Under the pieces are notes generated by a model. That model worked only from the letters and a program-made list of their open reading frames with translations. It searched no databases and was not told the origin of the DNA. Of a stretch of 64,000 bases of DNA, positions 55,283 to 63,052 are shown piece by piece. Source of the stretch: Lysinibacillus cavernae. Lineage in GTDB: Bacteria; Bacillota; Bacilli; Bacillales_A; Planococcaceae. A program made the position numbers and the translations under genes. Each line of letters starts with the position of its first letter. Positions within the stretch are counted from its first letter, which is position 1. Where the stretch lies: positions 496,001 to 560,000 of the forward strand of contig NZ_WMEF01000002.1 in NCBI RefSeq assembly GCF_009724685.1, in the 5' to 3' direction.

Positions 55283-55320
55283 AAATTTGTTCTATAAAAA
55301 GAAGAATATAGGTGATAAAT

Positions 55321-56283
55321 ATGAAAGGAGGATTTAAACGTATTGTGTTGATAATATTTACAGTTATTATTTCGTTTTTTGTGTTGATTCTTTCCGTGAG
55401 TTTTATTAATCATAAAATACAATTGTCAAAAGAAGAGGAACTATTTGTTCCGACTGGACAACTTGTAGAAGTTAAAGGTCATCAAATGCACATTTATACA
55501 GAAGGAAAAGGAGAAGAAACACTTGTTTTTATGTCTGGTGGTGGCACAAGCTCACCTACATTAGATTTTAAATCACTTTATTCCTTGTTAAGCGATAAAT
55601 ATAAAATTGTTGTTGTTGAAAAGGCAGGTTATGGATTTAGCGAAGTCACAGATACTGATCGAGACATTGATACAATTCTAGCTGAAACAAAAGAAGCTCT
55701 TTTTAAATCAGGAGTTGAAGGACCATATATTTTATTTCCTCATTCTATGTCTGGCATTGAAGCCTTGAAATGGGCGCAAGACTACCCTGATGAAATAAAA
55801 GCTATCATTGGATTAGATATGGCTGTTCCAGCTGCATATGAAGAGTTCAATATCAATATGTTCCTCATTCGATTAGGTGCTTTTGCAGCAAATACTGGTT
55901 TAACCAGATGGATTTCAAATCTATCGGAAAGTGACACAATAAAATATGGAAATTTAACAGATAAAGAGAAAAAGTTGTATAAAGTAATTTTTTATCGAAG
56001 AACATTGACTAAAGATATGATCAATGAAATAAACAATATAAAAGGTAATGCACAAAAAGTTCAAAAAATTGGAATGCCGAACATTCCTATACTTTTGTTT
56101 TCATCCAATGGGGAGGGGACAGGTTTTGATAATAAAAAGTGGAATGGAATTCAGAATGACTTTATTAGTATGATTTATAATAGTAAATTAATTGAGTTAG
56201 ATTCATCTCACTATGTTCATAGTATTGACTATGAGCGAATAGCTGAGGAATCAGAAGAGTTTATAGAAAGTTTAAATCGGTAA
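55321..56283 (+). CDS. Membrane-anchored alpha/beta hydrolase
   Basis: A 320-residue hydrolase with an N-terminal membrane segment (IVLIIFTVIISFFVLILSV) and an alpha/beta-hydrolase domain. The nucleophile Ser is in LFPHSMSGIEALKW near residue 140, MSGGGTSSPT supplies the oxyanion loop, and the late His is in DSSHYVHSIDYERI. The elbow is HSMSG rather than GHSMGG. Substrate unknown. A GTG at 55312 shares the frame, but AGGTG before the ATG at 55321 makes that the better start. Confidence 0.88.
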   Translation: MKGGFKRIVLIIFTVIISFFVLILSVSFINHKIQLSKEEELFVPTGQLVEVKGHQMHIYTEGKGEETLVFMSGGGTSSPTLDFKSLYSLLSDKYKIVVVEKAGYGFSEVTDTDRDIDTILAETKEALFKSGVEGPYILFPHSMSGIEALKWAQDYPDEIKAIIGLDMAVPAAYEEFNINMFLIRLGAFAANTGLTRWISNLSESDTIKYGNLTDKEKKLYKVIFYRRTLTKDMINEINNIKGNAQKVQKIGMPNIPILLFSSNGEGTGFDNKKWNGIQNDFISMIYNSKLIELDSSHYVHSIDYERIAEESEEFIESLNR

Positions 56284-56439
56284 TAATAGGAAGCAAGATG
56301 TAATTCAGTAATTATCCAACTCCAATTGAAGAGTCAAACTAAACTAATAAATCGCAAAGTCTTTTGTCCTTTATTAGTTTATTTCATTTCATTTAATTAC
56401 AACTTACGTATGCAATCGTAACTTTTTATATTTTGTGGT

Positions 56440-56514
56440 CTTCAACAATCGGGCGCTTTTCTGTAATTAAGGAAATCGTCTTTATTCGTGGGAAGGGCCA
56501 TATTGTTGAACAAC
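56440..56514 (+). repeat. Dispersed 75-bp palindromic repeat, copy 5
   Basis: The best-preserved copy: CTTCAACAATCGGGCGCTTT at the left and GGGCCATATTGTTGAACAAC at the right. The outer arms TTCAACAAT / ATTGTTGAA pair exactly and the inner arms nearly so. It lies 157 bases after the hydrolase stop. Confidence 0.92.
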
Positions 56515-56566
56515 ATATTTAAAGGAATTTGGTTATTTATGTTAAAATTCAAAAGACGAAATTGTA

Positions 56567-56830
56567 ATGGGGGAACGAAAAGATATTAAAAGAGAGGGAA
56601 TTGTCAAATGGTTTAAAGAAGAAAAGGGTTACGGTCGTATTATGCTCGACGGTGAGGATCAAAATCATGTTTTCATTCACTTCAGTTCAATTTTGCCCGA
56701 TAACAAAAGGTTTTCGGATGGATTCAGATTTCTTAAAGAAGGTCAAAAAGTATCTTTTGATTTAATTGAAAATCCCAATTCTACTGATCAGAAACAAGTT
56801 GCGGAAAATCTTATTGTTATCTCTGATTAA
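56567..56830 (+). CDS. Cold-shock-domain protein, divergent
   Basis: An 87-residue single CSD protein: GIVKWFKEEKGYGRIM (RNP1-like; canonical proteins have GFGFI), HVFIHFSSI (RNP2) and FLKEGQKVSFDLI. It has a longer N-terminus and central loop than the usual 66-residue Csp. It should bind single-stranded nucleic acid, but the RNP1 change may alter binding. The ribosome binding site is weak. Confidence 0.8.
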   Translation: MGERKDIKREGIVKWFKEEKGYGRIMLDGEDQNHVFIHFSSILPDNKRFSDGFRFLKEGQKVSFDLIENPNSTDQKQVAENLIVISD

Positions 56831-56932
56831 AGTATTGTACATGGCCTTATTGCTTCACGGTAGACATGCTGATTATTTCAAAGCCGTAGTGGATATTTTG
56901 CAAATAGTTTTTTTCACAAGAAGAATATTATT

Positions 56933-57204
56933 TGAAAAATTATCTAAAAATAGTTGTTGTATTTATTCTAATTATTACATGTCTTACGCTTACTTCCTGT
57001 ACACAAACAGAAAAAGGTGAGAATCAACTTCAGGAGAAAAAGCAAATAACAGATTAAAAAGAGATTGTGTTCTCATTTGAGCACCCTCAAACCAAACAAA
57101 AGTACAAAATTATTCATGCCAATCAACTGTTTTATCCGTATGTTGAAAAGGTCAAAGATAATCCGAATCTTTCAACCTCGGAAACCTTCTTTTTGTGGTA
57201 TTAA
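56933..57204 (+). pseudogene. Lipoprotein relic, possibly DUF2268-type
   Basis: A TTG frame encodes a lipoprotein signal (LKIVVVFILIITCLTLTSC) and QTEKGENQLQEKKQITD, then TAA, then continues in frame as KEIVFSFEHPQTKQKYKIIH and ANQLFYPYVEKVKDNPNLST before ending at 57204. The part after the stop resembles the N-terminus of DUF2268-type secreted proteins. One point stop plus loss of the C-terminal part. Confidence 0.55.
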
Positions 57205-57271
57205 TATATATTTGAAACTAAATGGTTAAAGTAGTCGTATAAGGTCTTATAGATTAGAGGAGGTCGGAAAA

Positions 57272-57427
57272 ATGGATTATACTAAAATCTATAATGAGGA
57301 ACTGATTGCCTTAGTAAAAGAGAAAATAAAGTCCGTCGGTGAAATTAAAGCGGTGAAGTTTGTGAGAGAACAAACAGATATATCCTTAATACAGGCAAAA
57401 AAATTTGTAGATTTTTGTAAAGAATAG
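57272..57427 (+). CDS. 51-residue protein like the L7/L12 C-terminal domain
   Basis: Behind AGAGGAGGTCGGAAAA, an ATG encodes 51 residues including GEIKAVKFVREQTDISLIQA and KKFVDFCKE, the helix-loop-helix pattern seen at the end of ribosomal protein L7/L12 (IKxVRExTGLGLxEAKxxVD). It is far too short for L7/L12 and lies outside any ribosomal operon. It has its own strong terminator, which supports a real gene. Function unknown. Confidence 0.75.
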   Translation: MDYTKIYNEELIALVKEKIKSVGEIKAVKFVREQTDISLIQAKKFVDFCKE

Positions 57428-57431
57428 ACAT

Positions 57432-57470
57432 AAAAATTAGAGTCACTAAACTGTGGCTCTAATTTTTATT
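57432..57470 (+). terminator. Rho-independent terminator
   Basis: AAAATTAGAGTCAC / GTGGCTCTAATTTT stem followed by TATT. Confidence 0.9.
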
Positions 57471-57823
57471 AAAAGTATCTTCAATAGTCATTGAACTACT
57501 AAATAATAAACTTCGACAGACGTAAACTACGATATGTTCCTGTCATTTTTTTGTGCTTTCATTGCTATGACTATCTACAAATAAAAAACGCGCTAAGTAA
57601 TGGAATTGTATTTTGTTCAATCTTTAGTTGGATGTAAAACAACCGAAGTATTAGAAAGCGAGTAGGGAGTAGTAGTTTCTCAGAAAAACGGGTTATAATC
57701 TGAATTAAAAAATGAAATAATAGTAATCTATGACAGCGCAAACGGGACTTGAAAGTGATTCAGTATATTTTGGAAAAATCTGATAAAATTTAAATAATTA
57801 TAGTTAGAAGGAGGCGGTATATT
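57471..57823. other. Intergenic stretch before GNAT leader
   Basis: No gene recognised. AGAAGGAGGCGG near 57807-57818 is the ribosome binding site of the leader peptide. Confidence 0.4.
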
Positions 57824-57865
57824 GTGAAAATCGCGAACATATTTAACGGGGTGAATCTATTTTAA
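57824..57865 (+). CDS. Leader peptide before GNAT gene
   Basis: GTG behind AGAAGGAGGCGG encodes MKIANIFNGVNLF and stops at 57863-57865. The bases that follow contain AAGGGAC (57864-57870), its complement GTCCCT (57900-57905), and AGGGA (57915-57919), which lies in the ribosome binding site of the GNAT gene and can also pair with TCCCT. These are mutually exclusive pairings. Confidence 0.5.
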   Translation: MKIANIFNGVNLF

Positions 57866-57919
57866 GGGACGAGCGTATAAATCCCCTATAAACTATGTGG
57901 TCCCTAAAATCCGGAGGGA
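57864..57919 (+). promoter_or_regulatory. Candidate translation attenuator
   Basis: GTCCCT can pair either with AGGGAC next to the leader stop (ribosome binding site free) or with AGGGA of the ribosome binding site (site hidden). Translation of the leader could decide between them. Seen in sequence; the function is inferred. Confidence 0.45.
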
Positions 57920-57924
57920 AAAAA

Positions 57925-58503
57925 GTGATTATTAGAGACTATAGGGTTAATGACGAGACTGGTTGGGTAAGATGCCGAACACTTGCGTTTTTACAGACTG
58001 CCTATTTTGATAATGTACTAAATAAGAAAGAATGTTATGAAAATCCAGCAATCGAGCTAGTCGCAGAGTTGGACGGTCAAATCGTTGGGCTTATTGATGT
58101 AGAATATGAAATAGAAGAACGAACAGTTTGCTCCAGAGGAGAAGGGTTAGGAGGGATGATTTGGCATATCGCTGTTCATCCGGATTTCTCCCGACGTGGA
58201 ATAGGACAACAATTACTCTATGCTGCTGAAACTAAAGCTAGAAGAGTGAATTTAAATCGTTTTGAGGCTTGGACAAGAGATGATTTATGGGTTCAGAACT
58301 GGTATAAAAAAATGAATTTTAATATCGTTGATTCCTATTATCACGTTTATTTTGAAGGAAATGAAATGAATCATCGAATTCAAAGTAATATGCCCAATCT
58401 ATACTTAGTTAATGCTTTTACTCATTACGTTGGGAAAGATATTGACCAATTTACAAATAATAAACGTATTCACCAATGTGTTTGTTTTGAAAAATCATTT
58501 TAA
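57925..58503 (+). CDS. GNAT-family N-acetyltransferase
   Basis: A 192-residue acetyltransferase. The acetyl-CoA motif is VHPDFSRRGIGQQLLYAAE near residue 86, preceded by ELVAELDGQIVGLIDV and followed by NWYKKMNFNIVDSYY. Acceptor unknown. The frame begins at an ATG at 57895, but CCGGAGGG lies just before the GTG at 57925, and family proteins start around VIIRDYRVND, so the GTG is chosen. A leader peptide precedes it and a repeat copy follows 38 bases after the stop. Confidence 0.87.
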   Translation: MIIRDYRVNDETGWVRCRTLAFLQTAYFDNVLNKKECYENPAIELVAELDGQIVGLIDVEYEIEERTVCSRGEGLGGMIWHIAVHPDFSRRGIGQQLLYAAETKARRVNLNRFEAWTRDDLWVQNWYKKMNFNIVDSYYHVYFEGNEMNHRIQSNMPNLYLVNAFTHYVGKDIDQFTNNKRIHQCVCFEKSF

Positions 58504-58540
58504 TCATTTCTAAGTTATGAATGACATATTTATCAATAAT

Positions 58541-58617
58541 ACTATTCAACAATTGGGCGCTTTTCCGTAATGAAGATAGCTTCTTTATTTATGGAAAGGG
58601 CCATTTTCTTGAGTAAC
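58541..58617 (+). repeat. Dispersed 75-bp palindromic repeat, copy 6
   Basis: ACTATTCAACAATTGGGCGC at the left, CTTTTCCGTAATGAAGATAG inside and GGGCCATTTTCTTGAGTAAC at the right. Confidence 0.9.
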
Positions 58618-58754
58618 ACATTTAAAGAAAATCGATATGGAGCAAATAAATTATAAAAATTTTCACTTAAATTAAAGGTGCAGGATAGTAATAGTTGAAG
58701 AAAGAATTATTGTAAATGAACAAGACATACTATACCTAAATAAAAATTAGGGTG

Positions 58755-59312
58755 ATGAAATTGGATAAACGTATTCCTCTTCTAATGGTTTTATTTAGTC
58801 TATTAATTTGCGTGTGGTGTTTTGGAACAGTAAAAAATGCAAATTCGAGTGACACGCCTCCTTCTTTTGAGGAAAAGTACACTGAAGCTGGATATAAATC
58901 TGTAAAAGCTGCTGTTAAGGAATTTAAAAATCAGTGTAAATGTGATGTAAAGCTACCCGAAAAGTTGCCTTCTATTTCTTTCACACATCAATATGGAAGA
59001 TTCTTTGAAGATAAGAACTATAATGTGAATGATTCCCTAGAAATTAGGTTTGTTAACAAAGATTTAAGTAATAATATTTATAAAATTGATATTCGTCCTT
59101 TAAAAAACAAATTGGACTTCGCAGATAAACTGAACTTAAATGGAAAGGAGTATGCACTTCAAGATGGTGCAAAAGCCATTTATTTTGAGCATCAATTATT
59201 TAACTTTTTTGTCTTTGAAAAAAATAATTTGCAGTATATGCTTGGAATTTATAATAAAGTAGCCAACAAAGTAACACCTGAAACTTTTGTTCTAATAGCT
59301 AACTCAATTTAA
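58755..59312 (+). CDS. Exported hypothetical protein
   Basis: A 185-residue protein with an N-terminal signal/anchor (IPLLMVLFSLLICVWCFGTV) and an extracytoplasmic domain that starts about residue 30 and contains FKNQCKCDVKLPEKLPSISF. The late strands (IYFEHQLFNFFVFEKNNLQY) suggest a compact beta-rich fold. Family not recognised. ATTAGGGTG precedes the ATG; a GTG three bases earlier shares the frame. It is followed by a good terminator. Confidence 0.7.
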   Translation: MKLDKRIPLLMVLFSLLICVWCFGTVKNANSSDTPPSFEEKYTEAGYKSVKAAVKEFKNQCKCDVKLPEKLPSISFTHQYGRFFEDKNYNVNDSLEIRFVNKDLSNNIYKIDIRPLKNKLDFADKLNLNGKEYALQDGAKAIYFEHQLFNFFVFEKNNLQYMLGIYNKVANKVTPETFVLIANSI

Positions 59313-59361
59313 TAATTAATTCAAATAATAATTTAGATGAAAATCATTGGGACCTTATAAA

Positions 59362-59409
59362 ACTAAATAGCCATCTTGCTGATTTCTCAACAGATGGCTA
59401 TTTAGTGTT
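59362..59409. terminator. Terminator between convergent genes
   Basis: ACTAAATAGCCATCT / AGATGGCTATTTAGT stem with a 16-base loop. Confidence 0.9.
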
Positions 59410-59472
59410 TAAAGTAAAATTGACTAATTGATAAGGAAAAGATACATCGATTAAATAAATTTATTTACAAAA

Positions 59473-59910
59473 TTAATCTTCGTATTGAAGATCTATATCT
59501 CTTTTAGCTTGCATTTCTTGCTCCACATCTTGTTTTAAATATAAAACATAATCCATAACAAACTGTAAATCTACTTGCCCTTTATTGTACGCCGATTCCA
59601 GAGCTTCATAATTTCTAGCTACCAAATAATAAAATAGGTCATCTTTGTTTATACCTTGAATTTCAGCAATTTCAATCATACTTTTACCTTCCCGCATTTG
59701 GAAATATTCATTCTCAGTAAGGTTGAAAAAATTTGCTAAAGATTTAAAATCTCTTTTGTAAGTAAAAACAACTTTTCCTTCATCGTTATTTTCTATATGC
59801 GAAGAATTTCCAACGTTTTCTGAAGTCTGAGATTTTGCAGAAATTGAACTGTTTAAAAAAATGGAAATTAAAGAAATAAAGACTAGTGACGTGTATAGAA
59901 TTTTTTTCAT
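59473..59910 (-). CDS. Secreted hypothetical protein
   Basis: A 145-residue exported protein with a signal peptide (KKILYTSLVFISLISIFLNS) and an acidic mature part. FFNLTENEYFQMREGKSMIE and IAEIQGINKDDLFYYLVARN resemble short repeated helices that test-like sporulation or YkuD-adjacent domains use, but the family is not recognised. A dispersed repeat copy touches its start codon, so the native upstream region appears replaced. Confidence 0.6.
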   Translation of the reverse strand: MKKILYTSLVFISLISIFLNSSISAKSQTSENVGNSSHIENNDEGKVVFTYKRDFKSLANFFNLTENEYFQMREGKSMIEIAEIQGINKDDLFYYLVARNYEALESAYNKGQVDLQFVMDYVLYLKQDVEQEMQAKRDIDLQYED

Positions 59911-59975
59911 TGGCGCTTTTCCGTAATAAGGAAAGCGTCTTTTTCCATTTAAGTGCCATTAAATTGAGGAACAAT
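59908..59975 (+). repeat. Dispersed 75-bp palindromic repeat, copy 7
   Basis: ATTGGCGCTTTTCCGTAATA at the left, GGAAAGCGTCTTTTTCCATT inside and GTGCCATTAAATTGAGGAAC at the right. The left end lies at the start codon of the minus-strand gene. Confidence 0.88.
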
Positions 59976-60121
59976 ATTTATGGGTAGCGTCAAAAAAGAT
60001 GCAGATTTACAACGATAAGAAATATACTATACATGTTTTATGCAAATTGAAGAACAACCCCAGCAAATATAAATGCTGTTGCATCAACTGTTTGTGCTAT
60101 TTGTATAAATAATAGTCCTCG

Positions 60122-60164
60122 CAAAAAGGCACGAACGTTGATTAAACAGCCTTCGTGCCTTTTG
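60122..60164 (+). terminator. Terminator-like hairpin
   Basis: AAAAAGGCACGAA / TTCGTGCCTTTT stem; no gene is recognised directly before it. The stretch 59976-60508 otherwise shows no gene. Confidence 0.75.
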
Positions 60165-60508
60165 GGTGTATTCCAAAATTTTACTTGGAAACGTAATTTA
60201 GTTTTATTTTGTATACTTTTTAAATCCTTATTGCACTAAAGCACCGTTAGTTTAAGTGAAAAGAGACACAAACTTCATCATTTATTTTTGTGAATTAAGT
60301 TTACACTGTAACACTTAATTAAGTAACCCCTTCTATTACCAATTATCCCCTAAGCTAACATTCTGAAGTTGGAATAATACAAAGGCAACTGTTGCATCAT
60401 CAAAATGGCTATAAGTGACATCAAATACTGCTAAAACCGCAATCTTTTTTAAGTAAGCACTTAAAAAATAAATATAAAAAGGCTATTCTTAAAATAATTT
60501 CAGGAGAT

Positions 60509-60537
60509 TGAACAATTTTTTAGGAAACGAGCGTCTA
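60509..60537 (+). promoter_or_regulatory. Candidate ECF-sigma promoter
   Basis: TGAACA at 60509-60514 and CGTCTA at 60532-60537 are 17 bases apart, close to the TGAAAC / CGTC pattern of Bacillus ECF sigma promoters, 30 bases before the sigma gene. Autoregulation is the usual arrangement. Confidence 0.55.
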
Positions 60538-60568
60538 AGTAGTAGGATTGAAACGAGGTGAGTTGTCG

Positions 60569-61066
60569 TTGGAACAAATCGTAGAACAATATGGTGAATA
60601 TTTATATCATCTTAATTATTTGTATGTGAATGATTTTCAACTTGCAGAGGAAGTTACACAGGACGTACTAATGAAGTATCTATTACATAAAGACCATTTT
60701 AGAAAAGATGCTTCATTGAAAACATATTTAACTCGTATCGCTATTAATTGTTGTCATGATGAACTACGAAAACAAAAGAGAAAATCATTTATTTCAAAAC
60801 TTTTCCCACTTGGTAGAACTGAACCATCAGTGGAGCAAACGTATATATCAACTGAAGATTATACAACTTTAAAGCAAATTGTCTTCACATTACCACTTCA
60901 TTATAGGGAAGTCATAATACTGTTTTATTATGAAGAATTTGATGTTTCTGAAATTGCAAGTTTATTAAATGTTTCACAAAACACCGTTCGTACAAGGATT
61001 CGTAGAGCGAGAGAATTGTTGAAAACAAATCAGGAACTGGAGGCAATATTTTATGAAGGAATTTAA
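60569..61066 (+). CDS. ECF-subfamily RNA polymerase sigma factor
   Basis: About 165 residues with sigma region 2 (ADEVTQDV-like AEEVTQDVLMKYLLHKDHF, YLTRIAINCCHDELRKQ) and region 4 (LPLHYREVIILFYYEEFDVS, EIASLLNVSQNTVRTRIRRA). The frame is open from a TTG at 60548, but GAGGTGAG at 60555-60562 places the likely start at the TTG 60569. It overlaps the next gene by 14 bases, so sigma and putative anti-sigma are coupled. Confidence 0.92.
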   Translation: MEQIVEQYGEYLYHLNYLYVNDFQLAEEVTQDVLMKYLLHKDHFRKDASLKTYLTRIAINCCHDELRKQKRKSFISKLFPLGRTEPSVEQTYISTEDYTTLKQIVFTLPLHYREVIILFYYEEFDVSEIASLLNVSQNTVRTRIRRARELLKTNQELEAIFYEGI

Positions 61067-62168
61067 AACCAGGCTAAAAGAAGAATTGCGACAAGATGCC
61101 CCATTTACAAACGACATAAAGCAACGCTTACTGCAACCTAAACCAATAAAAAGGAAGAGTAACTGGCAGGTCGTCTCTGTATCTATTGCAGCTTGTTTCA
61201 TTATTGGGTTAATGCTATTCGTTGAATTTTCTCAAAAGAATAACCTACAAACAGCTAGTCAGCAAAATGAGCTACTACCGATTGTCGATGATGTTTCCTC
61301 TTTAGACATAATTGAACCGAAATATGCCCGTCTACTTGGGAAACAATGGATGCTGCATTTTTTGCCAATGATTATCGATAAGGATGCCACCATTACGTAT
61401 GGAGATTATATTGCCTTTTATGGAACTGATGGGCTTGTAGTTTCAACTGTATTAGGGTTAGGTAATGATAATGTAACAATGAATCAAGGGCAAATTTTAG
61501 TAGATCATACCGCATTAAAAGTTCATGGATTAAATGAGCAAATAAAAAAAGAGGATATCAATGACCCATTTAAGAATCCTTACTTTTTTCATAATTTTGG
61601 AACAAGACCAGCGCCATTCAATGACAAATCGATTTCTGCGAAAGAAAAAGAAATTGTTGTTTATGACAGTGACGAAGGGCACACGATTATGAAAATTAAT
61701 GAAGAGCAATTAGTAGGTAAGGTCGTAGGTTTCCAAAATTTTGAACTAACATTTGAATTGACTGAACAGGAGCAGCAAGTTTTTAATGCTTTTAAAACGG
61801 ATTATAATATTGAAAAGTTAAAAAATATGACACCACAAGCGATTACTAAAATGTTTTTATTGAGTGATATTGAAAAAGATTATGAAACATATGAAGCATT
61901 GTTTACAACAAATATTAACGAAGAAACAGAAAGTGTTCGAAGATATTACGAGAAAACGGAAATCGTACGTCAGGAGTTGTTTACAGAGGAAATAAATCGC
62001 CTTATTATTGCAAATCTCTTTGCTGGGTTAGAAAATGCAGAGTTTGAGCAACAAACAGATACAACTGGGGTTGTAAAATTTATTTCACTTGAAGGTCAAA
62101 CAGAGCTAAGTATGGAGAAAAATGCCCAAGGAATATGGCAGCCAGCCTTTAGTAGGGGAATCTATTAG
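61053..62168 (+). CDS. Putative membrane anti-sigma factor with large outer domain
   Basis: A 371-residue single-pass membrane protein: a 38-residue cytoplasmic N-terminus, one membrane segment at about 41-57 and a 310-residue outer domain. Position and overlap with the sigma gene argue for an anti-sigma role; there is no zinc-binding HxxxCxxC motif. Residues about 107-160 (GDYIAFYG, VVSTVLGLGNDNVTMNQGQI) recall the core strands of type I signal peptidases, without an evident catalytic Ser/Lys pair. Low certainty on fold. Confidence 0.7.
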   Translation: MKEFKTRLKEELRQDAPFTNDIKQRLLQPKPIKRKSNWQVVSVSIAACFIIGLMLFVEFSQKNNLQTASQQNELLPIVDDVSSLDIIEPKYARLLGKQWMLHFLPMIIDKDATITYGDYIAFYGTDGLVVSTVLGLGNDNVTMNQGQILVDHTALKVHGLNEQIKKEDINDPFKNPYFFHNFGTRPAPFNDKSISAKEKEIVVYDSDEGHTIMKINEEQLVGKVVGFQNFELTFELTEQEQQVFNAFKTDYNIEKLKNMTPQAITKMFLLSDIEKDYETYEALFTTNINEETESVRRYYEKTEIVRQELFTEEINRLIIANLFAGLENAEFEQQTDTTGVVKFISLEGQTELSMEKNAQGIWQPAFSRGIY

Positions 62169-62395
62169 CTTTTAAGAAAGGACATCAATTCACTCTTAAA
62201 TGCTTGCATTGATTTCCTTATGATTCTGTTTGGGTGCATCAAAAATTCTTTATGAAGTAAAAACCTTCCCAAAGCGTCATTTGGCAATTTTCATTCCCAT
62301 GCTATTATAATCCAACCCCGTTCCCAAAATTGTATTTGGGAAGACTTTTGTGCTTAATGTTGTATCATATATATGAGGAATGTGAGGACATCTTA

Positions 62396-62425
62396 TACAA
62401 CAATCGGGCACATTTATTGAACAAC
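62396..62425 (+). repeat. Dispersed repeat, internally deleted
   Basis: ACAACAATCGGGCACATTTA runs straight into TTGAACAAC, so the two ends of the family are joined with the middle lost. Confidence 0.65.
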
Positions 62426-62482
62426 ATAGTTGGAAAATGATCAAACTTTTTTATAAAAAACTTATACTTATTTAAAAGGAGT

Positions 62483-62523
62483 AACTCCATTTTGAACAAT
62501 CTTTTTTCAAAATGGAGTTTTTG
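62483..62523 (+). terminator. Terminator-like hairpin
   Basis: AACTCCATTTTGAA / TTCAAAATGGAGTT stem followed by TTT. Confidence 0.75.
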
Positions 62524-63013
62524 AAGTTGCTATTAGATAAGGATTGAGGGATGTTTTTTAATTATTTTTTCCAATAATTACTCTAAATTAGAAATTAAAA
62601 AGTTAAAGTCAACCAGGAAAATTTATGATGTTATGGCTATTTTGGGAGCTGTACATGTAGAAGATGATCAGGATCAAACAGAAATCGTTTTCCATTTATT
62701 GAGATAATTGATGTAGCATGTCAAATATGCTGTACTGAAATGGGCATAAAAGCATCTCATCTAAACAATTTAGTGACTTCAAAATAAATTCGTATGTATC
62801 TTCCAAAAAAAAACATATTTATTTTCTTTTCAAAAATATATGAACCTAGCGTTAAAACACAAGTGAAGAATTGCAAGCCATCCCAAACAGTTTTGGGGTT
62901 CAGTTCAACTTTGTTCAAAATGAGATTAATTTTTAGCAGTAAAATCAATTAAAGTATAGCTTTTTTGATCAATTTTTTTATTAAACTAACAAAAATACTT
63001 GCAACACCTATTA
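62524..63013. other. Decayed stretch before tetR
   Basis: A stop-free stretch around 62570-62707 (contains KLKSTRKIYDVMAILGAVHV) lacks a start and may be a relic. Nothing else is recognised. Confidence 0.35.
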
Positions 63014-63031
63014 TAGTACTGTACAGTACTA
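63014..63031. promoter_or_regulatory. TetR-type operator 1
   Basis: Perfect 18-bp palindrome TAGTACTGTACAGTACTA directly upstream of the tetR start. An almost identical site lies before the next gene. Confidence 0.85.
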
Positions 63032-63052
63032 ATTATGACAAAGGGAAAATTA

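Noticed and set aside
54955..55284. A 109-codon plus-strand frame
   Set aside because: It is antisense to the IS OrfA fragment and its hairpin end; the minus-strand reading is clearly transposase-like.
29281..62425. The dispersed repeats as a CRISPR array
   Set aside because: Spacing is irregular (hundreds to thousands of bases), copies are 75 bp and imperfect, whole genes lie between them, and no cas gene is visible.
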